NCBI GenBank assembly: GCA_024220505.1
Contig: JAKZZE010000029.1
Coordinates: 310,001 to 374,000, forward strand
DNA length: 64,000 bases
Direction of reading: 5' to 3'
Source: Rhizopus arrhizus
Lineage: Eukaryota > Mucoromycota > Mucoromycetes > Mucorales > Rhizopodaceae
Made by a program: the position numbers and the translations under genes. The notes under the pieces were generated by a model. It was not told the origin of the DNA and did no database searches. It saw only the letters and a list, made by a program, of their open reading frames with translations. Below are positions 57,213 to 64,000 of this stretch, one piece after another; the first letter of the stretch is position 1, and each line of letters opens with the position of its first letter.

Positions 57213-58454
57213 GTTAATTTCTTGTCATCGCGTCATCCCAACACAGACTAAACTTTGATAAGATCAAAAAATGTATAAAAGGAAGCCAGATTCGATATCT
57301 TTTTTCTTTCTTTCTCTATCAATCATGACAGCACAGTAGATCAGCAACAAAGTAGATCAACAATATAGCAGATCAGCAACACTGAGAGAGTTACAGAGTT
57401 ACAACCATACAACTCTACACCTTTACCAGTTAAGCAGGGGCTCTTCAAGTCATTGCTTACGCTTTATCTGATTCTCCCCTTTTAGAAAAAAGAACATAGA
57501 AGGGCACCTATTCGACATGGCCTCCACGTGGCGGTGCCTGGAAACATGTCTTTACAGTAAAGGCATGGCTAACAATGTCGACTTTAGTACATGTACTTTT
57601 ATATATATCCTATGTAATAAAATCATTCTTTCTCTCTTTTTCATATTACTTACATTATTTACTATATTTTTTGACTTCTTTCATGTCTTCAAAAAAGTCC
57701 ACTAGCTTCATGTATAGCAATCATCATCCTTAGTGTACAAAGGAAGAGAGCTAAAATAGATTTGTATAGCTCCATGCCTTCTCCGTCATATATCTGCAAG
57801 CCAAGGCTTTAATACTATGTAAAAATTGAGACAAAGTACCAACCATATACCCTTTATAGCCTCGGTCCTATTACTTTTTACAAATAGTATGATCATAACT
57901 GTTGATCTAAAGTATACTTTGCTATTCTTTCTTGGTTGAGCTTTCATTGTTCATTCACCATTACTTCATTATTCATTCGTTATTCATTAATTACTTGTTA
58001 TAACAATGATGTTGTCAGCAGAGAAAGAGGGTGTTCTTGTGAGTGTACAAAAAAAAAACATATGCCAGCCAATATTCTCTGCTGATGAACGAAAAGTATT
58101 CAAATAAACCATGAAAGAAGCTCCCTTATCCTCTTAGAGATATTAGTAAAGTAATAGAGTATGTTGTCAGAATGACTTACATTATGTTGTCCATTCCTTC
58201 TAGATTGACCCATCTATTCAACTTTTTCCTTCACATGAAGTAGATCTGGACGACATTAGGACAAGCAATTCCACTTTGTAACACAAAAGTATATATATTT
58301 GACAAGTACTTACGAAGTGAATAGAAATGAAAGGGAAAGAGAAAGAGAGAGAGAGAGAGAACAAAGAAATAAGATCGACAACAATGTGCCTTAATTGATT
58401 TCATTGTCCATCAATGACAGACAAGATCACGTGAAGGCTACTAACCCTGTCGGA
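57107..58454 (+). mobile_element. Dispersed ~1.4-kb repeat, copy B
   Basis: Same order of parts as copy A (1-1433): poly-T (57186-57212), TATA box (57271-57277), shorter tandem block, ribozyme (57502-57581), AATAAA (57616-57621) and the long AT-rich 3' part. The left end matches from ACGATAAAAGCTTGAAGAG at 57107; the right end stops after TGTCGGA. A 56-bp unrelated spacer separates it from the right inverted arm. Copy B lacks the fold-back seen after copy A and a ~25-bp CT-rich stretch after the poly(A) signal. No protein-coding capacity is recognised. Confidence 0.9.
57502..57581 (+). ncRNA. HDV-like self-cleaving ribozyme (copy B)
   Basis: Identical to copy A except in P4. P1 57502-57508 with 57533-57539; P2 57512-57518 with 57575-57581; P3 57520-57522 with 57530-57532; P1.1 57524-57525 with 57540-57541; catalytic C57569. 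In P4 the loop changes from CTG to CAG and one A becomes G (57563), turning an A-U pair into a G-U wobble, so the helix is preserved. Predicted cut between 57501 and 57502. Confidence 0.9.
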
Positions 58455-58510
58455 AATTAGTTTATCCACGACCTTACTTGACCTTATTTCCATTTATGGA
58501 CTTTTTTTTT

Positions 58511-59804
58511 TATCGCTTACTTGCTTATAAGCATAGATGATAGCATGTAACTAATAGACGTTGTAGCGAATAAAAGATTGTTTTATTTTTATTTACATGC
58601 CGATGAAATAAAAAATAGAATGCGTTTGCTTTCTCTTTTTATATAACGATTATAGATGCAATTGAGAATATAATAAAGAGACATCAGCATATATGGAAAA
58701 GTAAGCAAGTAGGTTGAGTCTTTGCAGACTGACTGTGTACGAGATGACCAAATTCAGAAAAGGGTAAAAGAGAAACGGATTCTAAAGTGAGTGCATCATG
58801 AGCAAAACGGCGATTCAAGTATCCCTTTTTAAATCGTTACACTGTATCACTGTGACAATAGGTACGACTCTTGTATATGGATATGATATTAATAGAATGA
58901 TTCCATACTGGTTGAGTGTAATAATTTATCCACAAAAGAGTTAACTTGACACATTGTCCATGCTTTTTATTTTTTATTTTTCATTTACTTTTATTTTCTA
59001 ATAACAAAAGCTAATTACAAGAAATAATGAACAAAGCTTTTCTAAAAGAAAGCAGAGTATATAACTTGACGACCCTGACCGAACCAAAGTGTGGAACTTG
59101 CTTTAGACTTGAAGAATTCCGAAGACAGAAAAGTCAAAAGAAAAAAAAAAAGCTGAGACAGCTTGGAATTTTGTTTCCGTCTTTCAATCTCGACTCTCAT
59201 AGATTCACTTTTATAGTTTTCTGTATTCGACTTTTCTTTTCTACAAGATACAAAGAAGTAGTGTAAAATATATTTGCTGTTATGCTTCACAAAAAAAAAA
59301 AGAAAGAGAAAAAAAAGAAAGAGAAAAAAAAGAAAAAAGTGTTCTGTATGGATTTTGAAAGTACACTGGTTAAAGCTAAAGAGTGGGAGGAAAAGCAATG
59401 ATATATTCAATATGATAGGCTTGCAAACGAATTGTTGTAGCTATTGAATCAAATATGATGTGATATGACATCTTTTGTATTTATAGCAAGGATAAGAAAG
59501 AGGTCATGTCATTGCATAGGAAACAAAATATGGATTCAAACATGAAGCAAACAAAGCACCAGTAAAGAGGGTTCATACGACAGTGATCATGAGGACATAT
59601 TGAGGATGATTTGGTGAAAGGAAAGGAAGCAATAGACAAACATATGTTATATGGTCAGTGTTAGATAACTTTATCTATGTTTTGACTATAAAACATACTT
59701 TGTTTGCAATGGACAACCTCTTTTCTTTTGTCTTTGATCACGACTTGTGATATTTCGATAGATCCAAATATGAAAGGATGATATCTAATAAATATATAAA
59801 GCGA
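58511..59804 (-). mobile_element. Right arm of the 1.29-kb inverted repeat pair
   Basis: Reverse complement of 52939-54224 with the same TCGCTT/AAGCGA ends. The TATAAATA box is kept (minus strand, 59485-59478). The small differences are mostly in homopolymers, including a (AAAAAAGAAAG)n purine block at 59291-59338. The shared frame (59410-59042, minus) is low-complexity and does not resemble a protein family. Together with the left arm it could form a 1.29-kb stem around 4.3 kb. Confidence 0.85.
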
Positions 59805-60296
59805 CCAGGTAACTGTGAAATAGAGAATGATCAAATGTTTTGATAGATGGTATCTCTACTGTTACCAGCTTACTTGTATTTGTTCAAGCATTCCATCTTG
59901 GGAGTCTTTGTATGAATATTATCATTTCAAGTAAATATGGGTGTTTGTATCGACAAGGTTGTTGTTTTAACCCAACCTGCAATGACCCATACTTTCCTAG
60001 CTTAAACCATTCATATGGAATTAGTGCTTATAAACATTTAGTAAACAACCACTTGCAAAGACATAGCATAAAACTATAGCTTTTAAGGTTTGACATGGCA
60101 CGTATAATTTAGCTTTATATTTAAATGTACTCCATATTTATTTTGTAATCACCCTCCCCTCTTTTTTTTAACCAATTAAAGCATGTTTCCCCACAAAAAA
60201 TACAAGACTTTCAGTAACAAAAATTAAGTATATATGTATTTGCCAGCAAGTGAATATATTTGTAAGTAAAAAGATACGTAATTATAATCTATACTT
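59805..60296. other. Spacer after the right arm
   Basis: AT-rich 3' flank of the carrier gene. A short plus-strand frame (59840-60079) lacks coding character. No other feature seen. Confidence 0.5.
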
Positions 60297-62439
60297 TTAT
60301 GCTTCCTTTTTTATTGGTTGGTATACACCGAATCTATAATCAAGATCTAATAGCATCTTGAGAGCGTTGGTAGAGCGAAACATTTGTCCTCTTTCTGAAG
60401 CTTCGATTTGACTGGCAACCTTTTGTGGACTAGATGTGGCTGCACTAGTAGTTTCGTGACCAGGAAGAGGAAGGAATTGATGTAAGAGCTCATAGACAGT
60501 CAAAGTGACACCGAATTGAGGTGATGAACGGAAAATACGTGCAGGACCACCCTTGAAGAAAGCCTTGAATCCTTCTTCTGCGTAAATCTTTTTTGCTGCA
60601 TCGGCAATACCGCTGTAAGTTGTTTGGCCTTTTCGTGCTTCGACTTGTAAACGTGTCTTGATGACATCGGCTGGTGTGGTGAAATAAGCAGCAGGCATAC
60701 CGGCGATGGCACCGGCCATCAATAGCTCTGATATTTTCAATTTATGATCGGGGCCTTCATGGAAGATATCTTTCTTTAAATGAGCATAAGCAGGAAAGTA
60801 GATGGCAGAGAACGGCACATCTCTTAACAAACAAGCGGCTACACCTTTATAAAGTCCAACGATACCCAAGTGCTTGACAATCCAAAGAGCAGAACGACGA
60901 GGTGCGTCAGGCATATATTTGGCTTGCTCACCTTGGATTTGTAAACGAATCTTGACAATTTCTAAAGGATTGGTAAACACCTAAAGTGAAAAGAAAAGAA
61001 AAAACATTGGTCAGCTTCATCTAAAAATGACTTCATCCATCTTTCATTTACCACTTGAGAGGCACCAGCAGCACCACCACCAATCATTTCTTGCCAGAAT
61101 TTTATTTCTCCATTTTGTTTATTAGTAAACTGACTTCTTACGAAATCATTCACGGTTAATTTAATTGCTTTCTCAGGAGCGACACCCTACAAGTAACATC
61201 AAGTTTGTTTCCCATCCTTTCACTCTCCTTTTTTTGTTTACTACTTACAACTAGCTGGGGACCTAAACCTCGATATAATCCCGTAAATCCTTCATTCTTC
61301 AATACCTTTTTGAAGCAATCCAAACTGTTCTTGTACAAGAGTTCACCAACTACTTTAGATCTTTGGTTTTGCATACGTGTCTTGACCAGATCGATAGGGT
61401 ATACAGCCGTAGCACCGACAGCACCAGCAATTGAACCAAGAGTAAAAGAGTAGGCGCTGTCAATAATTTGCCAAAGAGCTCCTCTTTTTTTCTCCTTGCC
61501 TTCTTTTTCGGGAAGAATGGCTTGTTCGACTGGTTTAGATTGAGTCCAACGAGGATCCAAGACACGAGCAAAGTCCTCTAATCCCAAAACACCCGAATCA
61601 TCATCCACACCAGCAAAGTGGAATATAACATCAACTTCCATGGGTGTAAAAGCAGTATACCGACTTGCCTCATGCGCATGTTTCAAAAAGTCGGCCTTTG
61701 TAATCTTTTTTTCTTTACTAGCATCAATTGCCTTTCGAATCACAGACTCGACCATGTCAATGTTACGAATCACGTTATGGAAAGCGACGACAGAAGAGAA
61801 GCTGACCTTATTTCCAGTGTAAAGGTTGCAAAGGGAAGGTAAATGATCAATCACATCATCCGATAGTTTATGTTTGGCAACGTCCAAGATGATCTTTTTA
61901 AAGTCCTCGGGTAAGATGAACCCAGTCTGGTCCTTGTCATAGTGCTTGAATTCCTGACGAAGACGTTCGCCTTGTAAACCCTTGATGAGCTGAGTGAATT
62001 CGTGGTAACTGAGTTCGTGGTGACCTTCTTTGGAGCCAATATACAGTTTCAACCAGTCACAATCAAAATCAAAAGGTACCGCGTCAGTTGGCATATGACT
62101 CGAGAGGACCTGCTTGAATTGATCAAAGGTCACTTTACCCGTACCATTGATATCAAATAGACGAAAAGCCACCTCATATTCCGCGTCAGGCTTGGATATC
62201 AAGTCTTGGAAAATAACAAAGTCGTCAAAGGTCACCCAATCTTTTCCTTTTCTATCAGCAAGCTTGTAGAGTAACTCGTATTGTTCCTTTTGAATCTTTT
62301 TAAAGTCTTCTTTGGGTGCAATGGCAGACAGGAAGTCATCTTTAGTCATCACCTTCTCATTCTCCTTTTCGGCTGAAGCGTACTTTTGGAAAGCGCGACG
62401 ATATTGCTCTAAGCGACTTACTGTATCTGCACCAGTCAT
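60297..62439 (-). CDS. Mitochondrial aspartate/glutamate carrier (EF-hand SLC25, AGC-type)
   Basis: Exons 62439-61249, 61186-61052 and 60980-60297 join in phase 0 to 669 residues. The N-half is an EF-hand regulatory domain ([32 protein letters not shown]) as in aralar/citrin. The C-half has three mitochondrial-carrier repeats with [16 protein letters not shown] and PADVIKTR signatures. It exchanges aspartate for glutamate across the inner membrane in the malate-aspartate shuttle; the EF-hands give cytosolic Ca2+ control in animals. The C-terminal extension after the last repeat (residues ~590-669) matches the longer AGC tail. A 5'-UTR intron (62552-62442, GTAAGT...TTTCAG) ends two bases before the ATG. 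Confidence 0.94.
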
Positions 62440-62556
62440 GGCTGAAATATAAAGAAAATATTAAAAAAGAAAAAGAGGGAGAAAAAGTGAATTAAAAATA
62501 AAAAGGTAAGTTTGGGGGAGGGATAGAACCGGAAAGATCGGGAGGGACTTACAAAC

Positions 62557-62604
62557 TTAGGCCAATCGTTTTCGTAAACTCGGGAACCCGTAAATCTTTT
62601 TCAT
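62557..62604 (-). other. Upstream ORF in the carrier 5' leader
   Basis: In the first leader exon of the carrier gene an ATG at 62604 opens a 15-codon frame (MKKIYGFPSLRKRLA) that stops three bases before the GTAAGT donor. If the leader is transcribed from upstream, it could lower translation of the carrier. The transcription start is unknown. Confidence 0.4.
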
Positions 62605-62841
62605 CTATTATAAAAATAGACACGTTTTATTGTTTTGCTCAGACTGACTCACTCAATTTTTTTTAATACAGCAAACCAGAGAAAGAGACGCAGATGTTCA
62701 TTTTATGAATGAAAAAGGAAATACTTAAAAGAGTTTTCCCCATGTGTGTGCATGTGAAAACGAGGTACAAAAGTCTTAAATTTCAGATACATACATATTC
62801 ATACACATCTTACAAGAAATAAAAACATATATCATTTTGAT

Positions 62842-64000
<1,159 letters not shown>

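Noticed and set aside
1..58454. Copies A and B as the two LTRs of one retrotransposon
   Set aside because: They are separated by 55.7 kb with about twenty single-copy genes and no pol gene. No TG...CA ends, primer-binding site or polypurine tract.

Overview
The window looks like nuclear DNA of an early-diverging filamentous fungus, most likely a Mucoromycota (Mucorales-type) species. The evidence is an AT-rich genome, many short introns (about 45-110 nt, GTAAG...TAG), very frequent poly-T/poly-A tracts, compact divergent gene pairs, and proteins of fungal type (mL67/Mhr1, Mei2-like RRM, BAR-PH-ArfGAP, NOT2, PIG-S, CSN7). The genus is not determined. All gene models were spliced by hand and checked for reading-phase continuity across each intron.

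Layout. 1-1.5 kb: a dispersed repeat carrying a TATA box, short tandem units, an HDV-like self-cleaving ribozyme and a 59-bp perfect fold-back at its end. 2.3-3.8 kb: a small charged protein (-) and a short acidic ORF (+). 3.8-7.3 kb: gene-free AT-rich DNA. 7.3-23.9 kb: dense housekeeping block: CCT5 chaperonin (+), IMP dehydrogenase (-), a small unknown (+), a myristoylation-signal methyltransferase (+), COP9 subunit CSN7 (-), a RING-H2 E3 ligase (+), a Mei2-like RNA-binding protein (+), a FEN1/XPG-family nuclease (-), PIG-S of the GPI transamidase (+) and an unknown 189-aa protein (+). 26-36 kb: P4-ATPase flippase (+), CHCH protein (-), mitoribosomal mL67 (-), NOT2 (+), forkhead factor (+). 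38-51.3 kb: double-bromodomain protein (-), STK19-like protein (+), SEL1-repeat ER protein (+), BAR-PH-ArfGAP (-), mitochondrial aconitase (-). 51.6-59.8 kb: accessory, gene-poor segment with a decayed CDK relic, a pair of 1.29-kb inverted repeats, a second full copy of the 1.4-kb repeat and a third, unrelated-context ribozyme unit. 60.3-64 kb: mitochondrial aspartate/glutamate carrier (-) and the 3' part of a Prp2/DHX16 spliceosomal helicase (-), which runs off the right edge.

The most interesting signal is a family of three HDV-like ribozymes (448-527 +, 57502-57581 +, 54970-55046 -). All keep the nested double-pseudoknot pairing, the G1-U wobble, the L3 CC / GG P1.1 pairs and the catalytic C in a GGCTAA-type J4/2. 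The P4 hairpin is replaced by an unrelated but still self-complementary hairpin in the third copy. Each sits between an upstream TATA box and an AATAAA signal 17-35 nt downstream, so each looks like a small Pol II transcription unit that would cut itself. In the third copy the poly(A) signal is followed by a 41-nt A tract in genomic DNA.
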